Source: Winogradskyella sediminis (GTDB lineage: Bacteria > Bacteroidota > Bacteroidia > Flavobacteriales > Flavobacteriaceae). Taken from it: 64,000 bases of DNA. The notes under the pieces are model-generated. The model ran no database searches. It was not told where the DNA came from and worked only from the letters and a program-made list of their open reading frames with translations. The stretch spans positions 1,148,728 through 1,212,727 of the forward strand of contig NZ_QUNH01000002.1 in assembly GCF_003387355.1 (NCBI RefSeq). The letters run 5' to 3'. A program made the position numbers and the translations under genes. Of this stretch, positions 28,703 to 37,446 are shown in pieces (position 1 is the stretch's first letter; every line of letters starts with the position of its first letter).

Positions 28703-29344
28703 TTATGGTACAAGTCCTTTAATAAGATCAATATTTACAACATGCTTACCTTTAAACGGTAAGATAGAAACACGATGATGAAATAATTCTTTAGCGCGTT
28801 CTATTTCATGTTGTATTCTATTGTTATCCAAATATTCATCGTCGGTTCCGTATATTAACTTTACTTGGGTTTGTTGAGAGAGATATGTAAAATCATTTGT
28901 GGTTAATTCTTTTGGTATGCCACCAGAATGCAAAACTAACTGATGGCATAACAATTGTCGTTTGGCTATATATCGCATAGCAATACTAACACCTTGCGAA
29001 TAGCCTAAAATGATGAAATTGATGTTCTCAGGAAGTGCTTCGTTCTCCAAAACAGCATCAATATAATTTATAAGGTTTTCTGTGTCAGATATAGTGTTGT
29101 CTCGTGTAAGCCAATTGGCGCCAACATGCATTTTGGGTTGTATGTAATATTTACTCGGAGCCTGTGGCGCTATGATATAATTTTCCCTCGTATTTAAGGT
29201 CTTAAAATATCTTAGAAAATATCGGCTTAAATAACCCATACCATGGAAAACCAGCCAAACTGTTTTTGTGTGTTCAGTAAGTGTATTTAAAGTAGAATAT
29301 GAGTTACGAGTGGTATATGTGATTTCTTTCTCTTGCGGAATCAT
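28703..29344 (-). CDS. Alpha/beta hydrolase (phospholipase/carboxylesterase type)
   Basis: 213 residues. The nucleophile elbow is GYSQGVSIAMRY (catalytic Ser in GxSxG), the acidic residue is probably in YGTDDEYLD, and the His in FKGKHVV near the C-terminus. It is transcribed divergently from the thioesterase-menF-menD operon, with starts only ~56 bases apart. MenH, the SHCHC synthase of menaquinone synthesis, is also an alpha/beta hydrolase and no other candidate is present in the window, so this gene could fill that step. The sequence looks closer to the carboxylesterase branch than to MenH, so this stays a hypothesis. Confidence 0.85.
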   Translation of the reverse strand: MIPQEKEITYTTRNSYSTLNTLTEHTKTVWLVFHGMGYLSRYFLRYFKTLNTRENYIIAPQAPSKYYIQPKMHVGANWLTRDNTISDTENLINYIDAVLENEALPENINFIILGYSQGVSIAMRYIAKRQLLCHQLVLHSGGIPKELTTNDFTYLSQQTQVKLIYGTDDEYLDNNRIQHEIERAKELFHHRVSILPFKGKHVVNIDLIKGLVP

Positions 29345-29363
29345 TTTTTCTTTGTGGTTTCTT

Positions 29364-29371
29364 TATCTTTG
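29364..29371 (+). promoter_or_regulatory. -7 element (TATCTTTG) of the thioesterase-menF-menD operon
   Basis: A perfect TAnnTTTG match 28 bases before the ATG at 29400, in the gap between divergent genes. The -33 box is not clear. Confidence 0.5.
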
Positions 29372-29399
29372 TTTTTCAAGTTTAAAAATACAGTATTCT

Positions 29400-29822
29400 A
29401 TGCAAATGACTAAAGAAGATATGCTAGCAAAGGCAAATGCGGCTAGTAAAAATACCTTAATGGAAACCTTAAGTATTGAGATTGTAGATTTTGGAGACGA
29501 TTTCTTAACTGCAAGAATGCCTGTAACGTCAAAAGTTCATCAGCCAGATGGTGTTTTACACGGAGGAGCTACAGCAGCATTGGCCGAAAGTGTAGGTAGT
29601 TTTGCATCGCATATATTTATAGATACTGAAAAATTTTTTATTAGAGGATTAGAAATTACAGCCAACCATTTAAAAAGTATTAGCGAAGGTTTTATCTATG
29701 CAAAGGCTACATTTTTACATAAAGGAAGAACAACACAACTATTAGATATTAAAGTTACAGATGAGGCGGGTAACTTAATATCAATATGTCGTTTATCTAC
29801 AATTTCACTTCCTAAAAAATAA
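29400..29822 (+). CDS. Hotdog-fold thioesterase (PaaI/MenI-like)
   Basis: 140 residues from the ATG at 29400. Upstream in-frame starts would place the N-terminus inside the divergent hydrolase gene and add a non-homologous hydrophobic tail. The hotdog signature is VHQPDGVLHGGATAALAESVGSFAS, with the catalytic acid in the ALAE helix. It lies 7 bases upstream of menF and in one operon with menD, so it is a strong candidate for the 1,4-dihydroxy-2-naphthoyl-CoA thioesterase of menaquinone synthesis (MenI function). Substrate is inferred from context. Confidence 0.88.
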   Translation: MQMTKEDMLAKANAASKNTLMETLSIEIVDFGDDFLTARMPVTSKVHQPDGVLHGGATAALAESVGSFASHIFIDTEKFFIRGLEITANHLKSISEGFIYAKATFLHKGRTTQLLDIKVTDEAGNLISICRLSTISLPKK

Positions 29823-29829
29823 GAAGAGA

Positions 29830-30954
29830 ATGAATGAAGATTCGTTTTTTGAAGATTTAGAATCGCAATATTCTAAACAGTTGCCTTTTGTGGTGTATAG
29901 TAGACCGATTAATTCGGTAATTAAGTGTTGGCTTCAAAAAGATAATGATTTATATAAAACAGACACCTTTAAAGAAAGTGGTTTTGTATTTGCACCATTT
30001 AATCTTAAGGACAGCGACAGCAGCGTTCTTTTTCCTCAAGAAAAGTGCTGGTTTGCAGAAATAAATAGTGATCTTGTAGAGACAGACACGTTTAGTTCTA
30101 CTGAAATTCTTCAAAATGAAGAACAGAAACAGCATCATATTCATCTTGTTTCAAAAGGTATAGAACACATTGAAACAGATACTTTAGAAAAAGTCGTTTT
30201 ATCCAGATGTGAAACAAAAAGAATTCAAAACCATAATCCCATCACTATATTTAAACGGCTTTTAAGTCGTTATAAAAATGCAATGGTATATTGTTGGTTT
30301 CATCCTAAAGTAGGACTTTGGATTGGTGCCACACCAGAGTTGCTTTTTAAAGTAGAAGGGAAGCGACTCACAACTATTTCCCTCGCAGGTACACAACCCT
30401 ATAAAAGAGTTTCTCAACCTCAGTGGACAGCTAAGGAATACAAAGAACAGCAGATTGTAACCGACTATATCACAGAGCAAATAGAGCCTTATACAAAGCA
30501 GATTAATGTGTCTGAAGTCAATACGGTTAGAGCAGGTAATTTGTTGCATCTTAAAACAAAAATTACGAGTGTCCTTAATGATAAAGCCAAATTAAAATCT
30601 ATTATTGAAGCTTTGCATCCTACACCTGCAGTTTGTGGTTTTCCAAAGGGCGAATCCAAAGCGTTTATTCTAAAACACGAAAACTATAATCGCGAATATT
30701 ATACAGGGTTTTTAGGTGAATTAAACCTAAAACAAACCACCAGCCGAAATAACAACCGACGGAATGTAGAGAACAATGCTTATGCTGTAGTAAAAACACA
30801 ATCTAATTTTTATGTCAATTTAAGATGTATGCAGCTTAAAAATGATGTTGCAAACATTTTTGTAGGCGGAGGTATTACTAAAGATTCGATTCCTGAAAAT
30901 GAATGGGAGGAAACCGTTAATAAGTCGAAAACAATAGGATCGGTTTTAGATTAA
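29830..30954 (+). CDS. menF: Isochorismate synthase
   Basis: 374 residues, chorismate-binding family. Signatures are LEKVVLSRCETKR, LWIGATPELLFKVEG, LAGTQPY, HLKTKITSVL, LHPTPAVCGFPK and a C-terminal FVGGGITKDSIPENEWEET. It converts chorismate to isochorismate. Because it sits directly ahead of menD, it serves menaquinone rather than siderophore synthesis. It follows the thioesterase gene by 7 bases. Confidence 0.95.
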   Translation: MNEDSFFEDLESQYSKQLPFVVYSRPINSVIKCWLQKDNDLYKTDTFKESGFVFAPFNLKDSDSSVLFPQEKCWFAEINSDLVETDTFSSTEILQNEEQKQHHIHLVSKGIEHIETDTLEKVVLSRCETKRIQNHNPITIFKRLLSRYKNAMVYCWFHPKVGLWIGATPELLFKVEGKRLTTISLAGTQPYKRVSQPQWTAKEYKEQQIVTDYITEQIEPYTKQINVSEVNTVRAGNLLHLKTKITSVLNDKAKLKSIIEALHPTPAVCGFPKGESKAFILKHENYNREYYTGFLGELNLKQTTSRNNNRRNVENNAYAVVKTQSNFYVNLRCMQLKNDVANIFVGGGITKDSIPENEWEETVNKSKTIGSVLD

Positions 30955-31009
30955 AATTTTTAACTTAAAAAAATGAAACACTTCCTGTTTTTAGTTGGAA
31001 GTTGCGCTT

Positions 31010-32770
31010 ATGATATATTCAAAAATTCCATTATCACAAACGGTAGTAACGCTATGCAAAACGCATAATTTAAAACATATTGTTATTTCTCCAGGTAGTA
31101 GAAATGCACCATTAACCATTGGGTTTACACACGATGAGTTTTTTAAGTGTTATAGCATTGTAGACGAACGTTGTGCTGCATTTTTTGCTTTAGGAATAGC
31201 ACAGCAACTACAAGAACCTGTTGCTGTAGTCTGTACATCTGGAAGCGCACTGCTTAATTATTATCCTGCGGTTTCAGAGGCCTATTACAGTCATATTCCT
31301 TTAGTGGTTATTTCAGCTGATCGACCAAAACACTTAATAGATATAGGTGATGGACAAACAATTAAGCAGAAAAATGTCTATGGAGAACATGTGTTGTATA
31401 ATGCAAATTTAAAACTCGATATTTCAGAAAAAACAGCCTCTTTTTCAGAGAATGGTAAACCTATTCTTAAAAATATTGAAAATAAGTTAGAACGTTTTTT
31501 AGGCCTTCAGAAAGATATACAAACCTATAATGAATCCGAAATTCATGATGCGCTTACACTTTCAAAATTAAACTTAGGGCCTGTACATATAAATTGCCCG
31601 TTTGATGAACCTTTATACGAAACAATAGAGGAACTTAGTATTAATCCTAAACCTTTTAAAATTCAAAGCAGAGAGGATAAAGTAGACCGTTTTGAAATAA
31701 AAAGTTTATTAGATGTTTGGCAAAATGCGAAACGAAAAATGATTTTGGTTGGAGTGTTGCAGCCCAATTCAATTGAAGCACAATGGATACAAGAAATTGC
31801 TGATGACGATAGTATTATTGTTCTTACCGAAACCACGTCTAATTTACACCATCCCGATTTTTTTTCTGGAATAGATAAGTTAATTGCTCCTTTAGATGAC
31901 GAAGATTTTAAAGCCTTACAACCCGACTTACTTTTAACGTTTGGAGGTTTAATTGTATCAAAAAAAATCAAAGCATTTTTAAGAACCTATAAACCACAAT
32001 TTCATTTTCATATAGGTTTAGCACAAGCTAATGATACCTTTTTTAGTTTAGAAAAACAGATAAAACTACATCCTAATACTTTTTTTAGTGTGTTTTTACC
32101 TCTAGTTACACATCACACAAAAAGTACTTACAAACATTACTGGTTAACCGTTCGCCAAAAACGTAGAAAATTACAAGAAGCGTATTTGCAAACCCTTCCT
32201 TTTTCCGATTTTAAAGTTTTTAATACGATTTTAAAGCAGTTGCCTAAACAGAGTCAGTTGCAAGTTGGTAATAGTTCTGCAATTCGGTATACACAATTAT
32301 TTCAGTTGCCTAAAAACATCGATGTATTTTGTAATAGAGGAACGAGCGGAATCGATGGTAGTACAAGTACAGCCATAGGAGCTTCAACCGTTATAGAAAA
32401 ACGCACTACATTTATTACAGGCGATTTAAGCTTCTTTTACGATAGCAATGCACTTTGGAATAACTATATACCAAATACCTTTAGAATAATAGTAATAAAC
32501 AATGAAGGTGGAGGTATTTTTAGAATCTTACCAGGTGCTAAAAACACTGAGAATTTTGATCGTTTTTTTGAAACCAAACATCATTTATCTGCAAAACAAT
32601 TAAGTGACATGTATGGTTTTGATTATAACTTGGCTAAAGACGAAAAGGAATTAGATGCACAATTAGAAGCCTTCTACCAGGATACGCAACGTCCTAAATT
32701 ATTAGAAATATTTACACCATCTCGTGTTAATGATACTGTGCTATTGGATTTCTTTAATTATATTAAGTAA
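31010..32770 (+). CDS. menD: 2-succinyl-5-enolpyruvyl-6-hydroxy-3-cyclohexene-1-carboxylate synthase
   Basis: 586 residues from the ATG at 31010 (MIYSKIPLSQTVV); a GTG-like extension of 5 residues is unnecessary. Thiamine diphosphate enzyme: ISPGSRNAPLTIGF and the catalytic-Glu region VDERCAAFFALGIAQ at the N-terminus, GTSGIDGSTSTAIGAS and DLSFFYDSNALWN with NNEGGGIF in the ThDP-binding C-terminal domain. It joins isochorismate and 2-oxoglutarate in the first committed menaquinone step. A ~55-base gap separates it from menF, with no terminator seen. Confidence 0.95.
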   Translation: MIYSKIPLSQTVVTLCKTHNLKHIVISPGSRNAPLTIGFTHDEFFKCYSIVDERCAAFFALGIAQQLQEPVAVVCTSGSALLNYYPAVSEAYYSHIPLVVISADRPKHLIDIGDGQTIKQKNVYGEHVLYNANLKLDISEKTASFSENGKPILKNIENKLERFLGLQKDIQTYNESEIHDALTLSKLNLGPVHINCPFDEPLYETIEELSINPKPFKIQSREDKVDRFEIKSLLDVWQNAKRKMILVGVLQPNSIEAQWIQEIADDDSIIVLTETTSNLHHPDFFSGIDKLIAPLDDEDFKALQPDLLLTFGGLIVSKKIKAFLRTYKPQFHFHIGLAQANDTFFSLEKQIKLHPNTFFSVFLPLVTHHTKSTYKHYWLTVRQKRRKLQEAYLQTLPFSDFKVFNTILKQLPKQSQLQVGNSSAIRYTQLFQLPKNIDVFCNRGTSGIDGSTSTAIGASTVIEKRTTFITGDLSFFYDSNALWNNYIPNTFRIIVINNEGGGIFRILPGAKNTENFDRFFETKHHLSAKQLSDMYGFDYNLAKDEKELDAQLEAFYQDTQRPKLLEIFTPSRVNDTVLLDFFNYIK

Positions 32771-32868
32771 TTGAGAAAAAACAGTTAAGATGTGACTTTT
32801 TGATTTTAATTGTGTCTAAAAAATAGTACCTTTAAAGGGTTATTATTTAACTTAAAACAAAAAGAAAC

Positions 32869-33210
32869 ATGAGTAAAAGAGATGATTTAATCGTAAAGTA
32901 TGCGGCAGATTTAAAAGACAAATGTGGTGTTAATCCAGATATGGATTTATTAACTAAAGTCACTATAGGTTTAGGTCCATCAATATACAATGCAGATTCA
33001 TCAACAGTATCGGGTTCTGATGAGAAAGAATTAGCAACTGTAAAGAATAACTTTTTAATTAAGAAATTAGGTTTATCAGAAGGTGCAGAATTAGATAAAG
33101 CTATTGACGATGTTATGGAAACATACGGTCGTTCTAACAGAACAAAGTATAGAGTAGTAGTGTATTATTTATTAACTAAGCACTTTAAAAAAGAAGCTGT
33201 TTACGCATAA
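32869..33210 (+). CDS. DUF2853 family protein
   Basis: 113 residues, all helical. MSKRDDLIVKYAADLKDKCGVNPDMDLLTKVTIGLGPSIYNADSS is typical of DUF2853. The family is small and cytosolic with no known function. Its Lys/Glu-rich composition and strong codon bias suggest fair expression. Followed by a very strong terminator. Confidence 0.88.
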   Translation: MSKRDDLIVKYAADLKDKCGVNPDMDLLTKVTIGLGPSIYNADSSTVSGSDEKELATVKNNFLIKKLGLSEGAELDKAIDDVMETYGRSNRTKYRVVVYYLLTKHFKKEAVYA

Positions 33211-33230
33211 TCATAAATAGATATAATATA

Positions 33231-33268
33231 AAGCGTTACAATTTTAAAATTGTAACGCTTTTTTTATG
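33231..33268 (+). terminator. Strong terminator of the DUF2853 gene
   Basis: A perfect 30-base inverted repeat (15 + 15, arms at 33231-33245 and 33246-33260) ending in CGCTT and followed by a run of T. Confidence 0.88.
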
Positions 33269-33323
33269 GAGAATATATTTAACTATCCATGTAATTTCCT
33301 ATTATATCTTATAAAAATATATT

Positions 33324-33331
33324 TACCTTTG
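33324..33331 (+). promoter_or_regulatory. -7 element (TACCTTTG) immediately ahead of the cvfB start codon
   Basis: A perfect TAnnTTTG match ending 4 bases before the ATG at 33336. Transcription would begin at or within a few bases of the start codon, implying a leaderless or nearly leaderless mRNA. Confidence 0.6.
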
Positions 33332-33335
33332 TAGC

Positions 33336-34166
33336 ATGATAAACTTAGGTGAATACAATACATTAGAAATTTTAAGAGACACAGAACCTGGATTATTTTT
33401 AGGTGATGGTGAAGATGGTGAAGTCCTTTTACCCAATAGGTACGTCCCAAAAGTTTTTGAAATTGGTGATAACATTGAAGTCTTCGTTTATTTAGATAAT
33501 GAAGAGCGTCCTGTTGCCACAACAGATCATCCTTATATTAAAAAGGGGGATTTCGCCTTATTGCGATGTAATCAGGTAACAGATTATGGTGCTTTCTTAG
33601 ATTGGGGTTTGGTAAAGGAATTGTTCTGTCCGTTTAGAGAACAAGCGTTTAAAATGAAAGCAGGAGGTTGGTACTTGGTTCATTGTTATCTAGACGATGA
33701 GAGCGAACGTTTAGTAGCTTCAAGTAAAACCAATAGTTTTTTAGATAATAAAGAATTAACGGTATCTCAATTTGACGAGGTAGATCTTATTGTTTCGCAT
33801 CCTTCTGAATTAGGTATGAATGTTATTGTAAACAATATGCATTTAGGCTTAATATTTAACGATGATATTTATAAAGATATCAGTGTAGGTGATCGTCTTA
33901 AAGGTTTGGTAAAAAAGGTAAGACCCGATAATAAGTTAGATATTTCATTGAATCAAATTGGTTATCGAAATATAGAGCCAAATGCGGATTATATCTTAAA
34001 TGAATTACATGATAACGGAGGGTTTTTACCAGTGCACGATAAATCAAATCCTGAAACCATTAAAGATTTGCTTCAAATGAGTAAAAAGAGCTTTAAAAAA
34101 GCCATTGGTTCACTCTATAAAGAACGCCAAATTGAAATTAAAGAAGACGGTATTTATTTGTTGTAA
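33336..34166 (+). CDS. cvfB: CvfB-like S1 RNA-binding protein
   Basis: 276 residues. Tandem S1-type domains (PGLFLGDGEDGEVLLPNRYVP, DYGAFLDWGLVKELFCPFREQ, then VGDRLKGLVKKVRPDNKLDISL) and a C-terminal winged-helix region (SKKSFKKAIGSLYKERQIEI) match the CvfB family. CvfB binds RNA and affects virulence gene expression in staphylococci; in Bacteroidota the role is unknown. The 3' end overlaps the convergent gene by 13 bases. Confidence 0.92.
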   Translation: MINLGEYNTLEILRDTEPGLFLGDGEDGEVLLPNRYVPKVFEIGDNIEVFVYLDNEERPVATTDHPYIKKGDFALLRCNQVTDYGAFLDWGLVKELFCPFREQAFKMKAGGWYLVHCYLDDESERLVASSKTNSFLDNKELTVSQFDEVDLIVSHPSELGMNVIVNNMHLGLIFNDDIYKDISVGDRLKGLVKKVRPDNKLDISLNQIGYRNIEPNADYILNELHDNGGFLPVHDKSNPETIKDLLQMSKKSFKKAIGSLYKERQIEIKEDGIYLL

Positions 34167-34576
34167 CCATCGGCATATTGGTGTGCTAAGGCTTCTTCAA
34201 CCCATGCTATGGCGTCGTCAGTAGTAGTAAATACTTGCTTATTGAACTTAAAGAAGTGGTTTTCTATTTCAATAATACGTTTAGTTAGATCTGAGTAAGC
34301 GACTATAGCATAAGCTATTGCGTTGTTAAATTTCTCATTAAATAACTTGGCGTCTTTAAGGTTTATAGAATAGGAATTTACTCTATTTGCAATAAAACCA
34401 AACGCTCTGTTTTCAAAATTTTCTTCAATGATTTTAGAAATTTCATTGAAGTTTTTAAAATTGACGTCCACTCCTTCGTCAAACTCGGTAATAATATAAT
34501 CCTCATATAGAAATACTTTTCCAATTTTTAAATTATACAATTTTGGACTTTTATTATATTTCGATCTGTAATTCAT
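34154..34576 (-). CDS. Small STAS/SpoIIAA-like hypothetical protein
   Basis: 140 residues. The pattern FLYEDYIITEFDEGVDVNFKNFNEISKIIEENFENRAFGFIANRVNSYSI, alternating strands and helices, resembles the SpoIIAA/STAS-like fold found in many flavobacterial hypothetical proteins. No phosphorylatable Ser can be identified with confidence. Convergent with cvfB and overlapping it by 13 bases. Confidence 0.7.
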   Translation of the reverse strand: MNYRSKYNKSPKLYNLKIGKVFLYEDYIITEFDEGVDVNFKNFNEISKIIEENFENRAFGFIANRVNSYSINLKDAKLFNEKFNNAIAYAIVAYSDLTKRIIEIENHFFKFNKQVFTTTDDAIAWVEEALAHQYADGYNK

Positions 34577-34695
34577 TGTCTGTTAAGTGTATGGGCGCGC
34601 AAAGATACTATCCTCATTAATTAAAATAAAGTAAAATTTAAGGGTTTAGATATTATTATTAATTTCTTACTTTTACGCTCAAAACAGTGATAAAT

Positions 34696-35535
34696 ATGAA
34701 CCATATAGATTGGAAAGTTGCAAAGTCTTATGAAGATATAACATATCATAAATGCAATGGTGTAGCAAGAATAGCTTTTAATCGACCAGATATACGCAAT
34801 GCGTTTAGACCTAAAACCACTTCAGAGCTATATGATGCTTTTTATGATGCAAATGAAGATGTAAATATTGGCGTCGTGTTATTAAGTGCCGAAGGCCCAT
34901 CTAATAAAGATGGAATATGGAGTTTCTGTTCTGGTGGAGATCAAAAAGCACGTGGCCATCAAGGCTATGTAGGTGAAGATGGTTACCATCGTTTAAATAT
35001 ATTAGAAGTTCAGCGTTTAATTCGTTTTATGCCTAAAGCAGTAATTGCTGTAGTACCAGGTTGGGCAGTTGGTGGTGGACATAGTTTACATGTGGTTTGT
35101 GATCTTACATTAGCGAGTAAAGAACATGCTATTTTTAAACAAACGGATGCAGATGTCACCAGTTTTGATGGTGGTTATGGTTCTGCGTATTTGGCAAAAA
35201 TGGTGGGCCAGAAAAAGGCAAGAGAAATATTCTTCTTAGGTAGAAATTACTCCGCTCAAGAAGCTTATGAAATGGGAATGGTAAATGCTGTTATTCCCCA
35301 CGAAGATTTAGAAACGACAGCTTACGAATGGGCTCAAGAAATCTTAGCAAAATCACCTACATCTATAAAAATGCTAAAATTTGCTATGAACCTTACCGAT
35401 GATGGTATGGTTGGACAACAAGTATTTGCTGGCGAAGCCACAAGATTAGCTTATATGACAGAAGAAGCTAAAGAAGGTAGAGATGCCTTTTTAGAAAAGA
35501 GGAAGCCTAATTTTCCAAAAAAATGGATTCCTTAA
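34696..35535 (+). CDS. menB: 1,4-dihydroxy-2-naphthoyl-CoA synthase
   Basis: 279 residues from the ATG at 34696; a GTG three codons upstream is possible. Crotonase-fold enzyme with ARIAFNRPDIRNAFRPKT, FCSGGDQKARG (oxyanion hole), PGWAVGGGHSLHVVCDLTLAS and KQTDADVTSFDGGYGSAYLA, the last specific to MenB. It closes the second ring by converting o-succinylbenzoyl-CoA to DHNA-CoA. It heads a menB-menA unit, with 15 bases between them. Confidence 0.96.
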   Translation: MNHIDWKVAKSYEDITYHKCNGVARIAFNRPDIRNAFRPKTTSELYDAFYDANEDVNIGVVLLSAEGPSNKDGIWSFCSGGDQKARGHQGYVGEDGYHRLNILEVQRLIRFMPKAVIAVVPGWAVGGGHSLHVVCDLTLASKEHAIFKQTDADVTSFDGGYGSAYLAKMVGQKKAREIFFLGRNYSAQEAYEMGMVNAVIPHEDLETTAYEWAQEILAKSPTSIKMLKFAMNLTDDGMVGQQVFAGEATRLAYMTEEAKEGRDAFLEKRKPNFPKKWIP

Positions 35536-35550
35536 TCCCAATTATATCAC

Positions 35551-36456
35551 ATGAATAAAATTAAACCATGGCTCAGTGCCATGCGCTTAAGAACGTTACC
35601 GCTTTCTGTATCAGGAATTATTCTTGGTAGTTGTTTTGCGTATTACAATGGTCGCTTTAATCCATGGATTTTTAGTTTTGCGATGTTAACGACTATTAGT
35701 TTGCAAATCCTATCTAACTTAGCAAACGATTATGGAGATGGTGTACGTGGTACAGATAATGATGAGCGTTTAGGGCCTAAACGTGCCATACAAAGTGGAG
35801 CGATTTCTCCAGATGAAATGATGGATGGCATAAAACTAAATATCATACTCGTTATTATCTTCACTATGGCGCTAATTTGGAATGCGTTTGATCCTAGTAG
35901 CCTACTTTATATATTTTTATTTCTATTTCTTGGTGGTCTCTCTGTATATGCCGCTTTAAATTATACCATGGGAAACTCTCCCTATGGTTACCGTGCCCTC
36001 GGAGATGTTTTTGTCTTTGTATTTTTTGGTCTGTTAAGCACAATGGGAAGTTATTTTCTGTACTTACACACTTTAGATCATGTGGTTGTATTACCAGCCA
36101 TAGCCATAGGTTTCTTAAGCGTAGGTGTTTTAAACTTAAACAATATGAGAGATATTGATTCGGATACCAATGCAGGTAAAATTACACTTGCAATAAAATT
36201 AGGTAGAGCAGGAGCAAAACGCTACCATTATGCACTTATTGTAGGAGCAATGTTAATCACTATTTTATTTTCATTATTGTATTATGTAGAGCCGTATAAT
36301 TTCTTATTTTTAATTGCATTTTTACCATTATGTATTCATGTTCTTAAAATAAAGAAAGCAAAAACCGCTCAAGATTTTGATAGTCAATTAAAAGTTTTGG
36401 CTTTGTCTACATTTCTAATGGCTATACTTTTAGGAGTTGGCTATATTTTGTATTAA
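35551..36456 (+). CDS. menA: 1,4-dihydroxy-2-naphthoate polyprenyltransferase
   Basis: 301 residues and about eight membrane helices. The UbiA-type Asp-rich motifs are NDYGDGVRGTDND and NNMRDIDSDTNAGK. It attaches the isoprenoid tail to DHNA in the inner membrane. The first lines (LSAMRLRTLPLSVSGIILGS) are typical of MenA. Operon with menB. Confidence 0.95.
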   Translation: MNKIKPWLSAMRLRTLPLSVSGIILGSCFAYYNGRFNPWIFSFAMLTTISLQILSNLANDYGDGVRGTDNDERLGPKRAIQSGAISPDEMMDGIKLNIILVIIFTMALIWNAFDPSSLLYIFLFLFLGGLSVYAALNYTMGNSPYGYRALGDVFVFVFFGLLSTMGSYFLYLHTLDHVVVLPAIAIGFLSVGVLNLNNMRDIDSDTNAGKITLAIKLGRAGAKRYHYALIVGAMLITILFSLLYYVEPYNFLFLIAFLPLCIHVLKIKKAKTAQDFDSQLKVLALSTFLMAILLGVGYILY

Positions 36457-36491
36457 CTTTAAAATCATTTTAGTTTTTAAATTCGTTTAGC

Positions 36492-37169
36492 ATGAAAATT
36501 ACATTCTACGGACATGCCTCTTTAGGCATTCAAATTAATGATATTCATATATTAGTCGATCCTTTTATAACAGGAAATGAAAAAGCCTCAGATATCGATA
36601 TTACATCCTTAAAAGCAGATTATATTTTAGTGACACATGCGCATCAAGATCATATTTTAGATGTGGAAGCCATTGCGAAACGCACAGGTGCTGTTATTGT
36701 TTCTAATTATGAAATTGCAACGTATTATCAAAACAAAGAATTAGAAGCGCACCCTATGAATCATGGTGGTTCTTGGGATTTTGAATTTGGTAATCTTAAA
36801 TATGTTAATGCCATACACACGTCTTCTTTTCCAGACGGATCATATGGTGGGCAACCAGGAGGATTTATTATCGAAGGTGAACACAAAACTGTTTATATTG
36901 CTGGTGATACGGCTTTAACCATGGATATGAAACTAATTCCGATGCAAGTTAATCTCGATTTAGCAATTTTACCTATAGGAGATAATTTCACTATGGGTAT
37001 TAATGATGCTATTCTTGCTAGTGATTTTGTACAATGTGATAAAATTCTTGGCTATCATTATGACACTTTTGGATATATAGAGATTAATCATGAAGAGGCC
37101 AAACGAAAATTCTTCGATAAAGGAAAAGATTTAATGCTATTAGATATTGGAGAGCGTATAGAGCTTTAA
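36492..37169 (+). CDS. UPF0173-family metal-dependent hydrolase
   Basis: 225 residues, metallo-beta-lactamase fold: THAHQDH supplies the HxHxDH metal site, AGDTAL a further ligand and ILGYHYDTFGYIEI the C-terminal His. Substrate unknown. It follows menA by 35 bases and is probably co-transcribed, though a role in menaquinone synthesis is not implied. Confidence 0.92.
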   Translation: MKITFYGHASLGIQINDIHILVDPFITGNEKASDIDITSLKADYILVTHAHQDHILDVEAIAKRTGAVIVSNYEIATYYQNKELEAHPMNHGGSWDFEFGNLKYVNAIHTSSFPDGSYGGQPGGFIIEGEHKTVYIAGDTALTMDMKLIPMQVNLDLAILPIGDNFTMGINDAILASDFVQCDKILGYHYDTFGYIEINHEEAKRKFFDKGKDLMLLDIGERIEL

Positions 37170-37407
37170 CCTTTTGTTTTCAGAGTTTCAGTACTTAATT
37201 TAGTATTTATTTGATTGTTTTAGCATGAAACAATTCTAGATCATTTTAGTATGACCTAAATTTTATGGTAACTCAGAGGTATTAATAAAGGTTTTTGTAT
37301 GGTACTGTAATGTCTAAATTTACAGTATTAAGATGCTCAAAAGTCAATTTGCTGACTTATTTTTTAATTACAGAAAAAGAACTTCAAAAGCTGTATTCTT
37401 TGCCTGT

Positions 37408-37439
37408 TGAGTTCTGAATGGAATTTAACTGTATCTTTG
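37408..37439 (+). promoter_or_regulatory. Promoter of the YgiQ-type gene
   Basis: A TTG (37408-37410), 21-22 bases of spacer and a perfect TATCTTTG (37432-37439) match both Bacteroidota promoter boxes. The ATG is at 37447, so the leader is only a few bases long at most. Confidence 0.65.
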
Positions 37440-37446
37440 CAGCACT

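Noticed and set aside
29268..29399. Longer N-terminus for the hotdog thioesterase
   Set aside because: It would overlap the divergent hydrolase start and add a hydrophobic tail not typical of the family.
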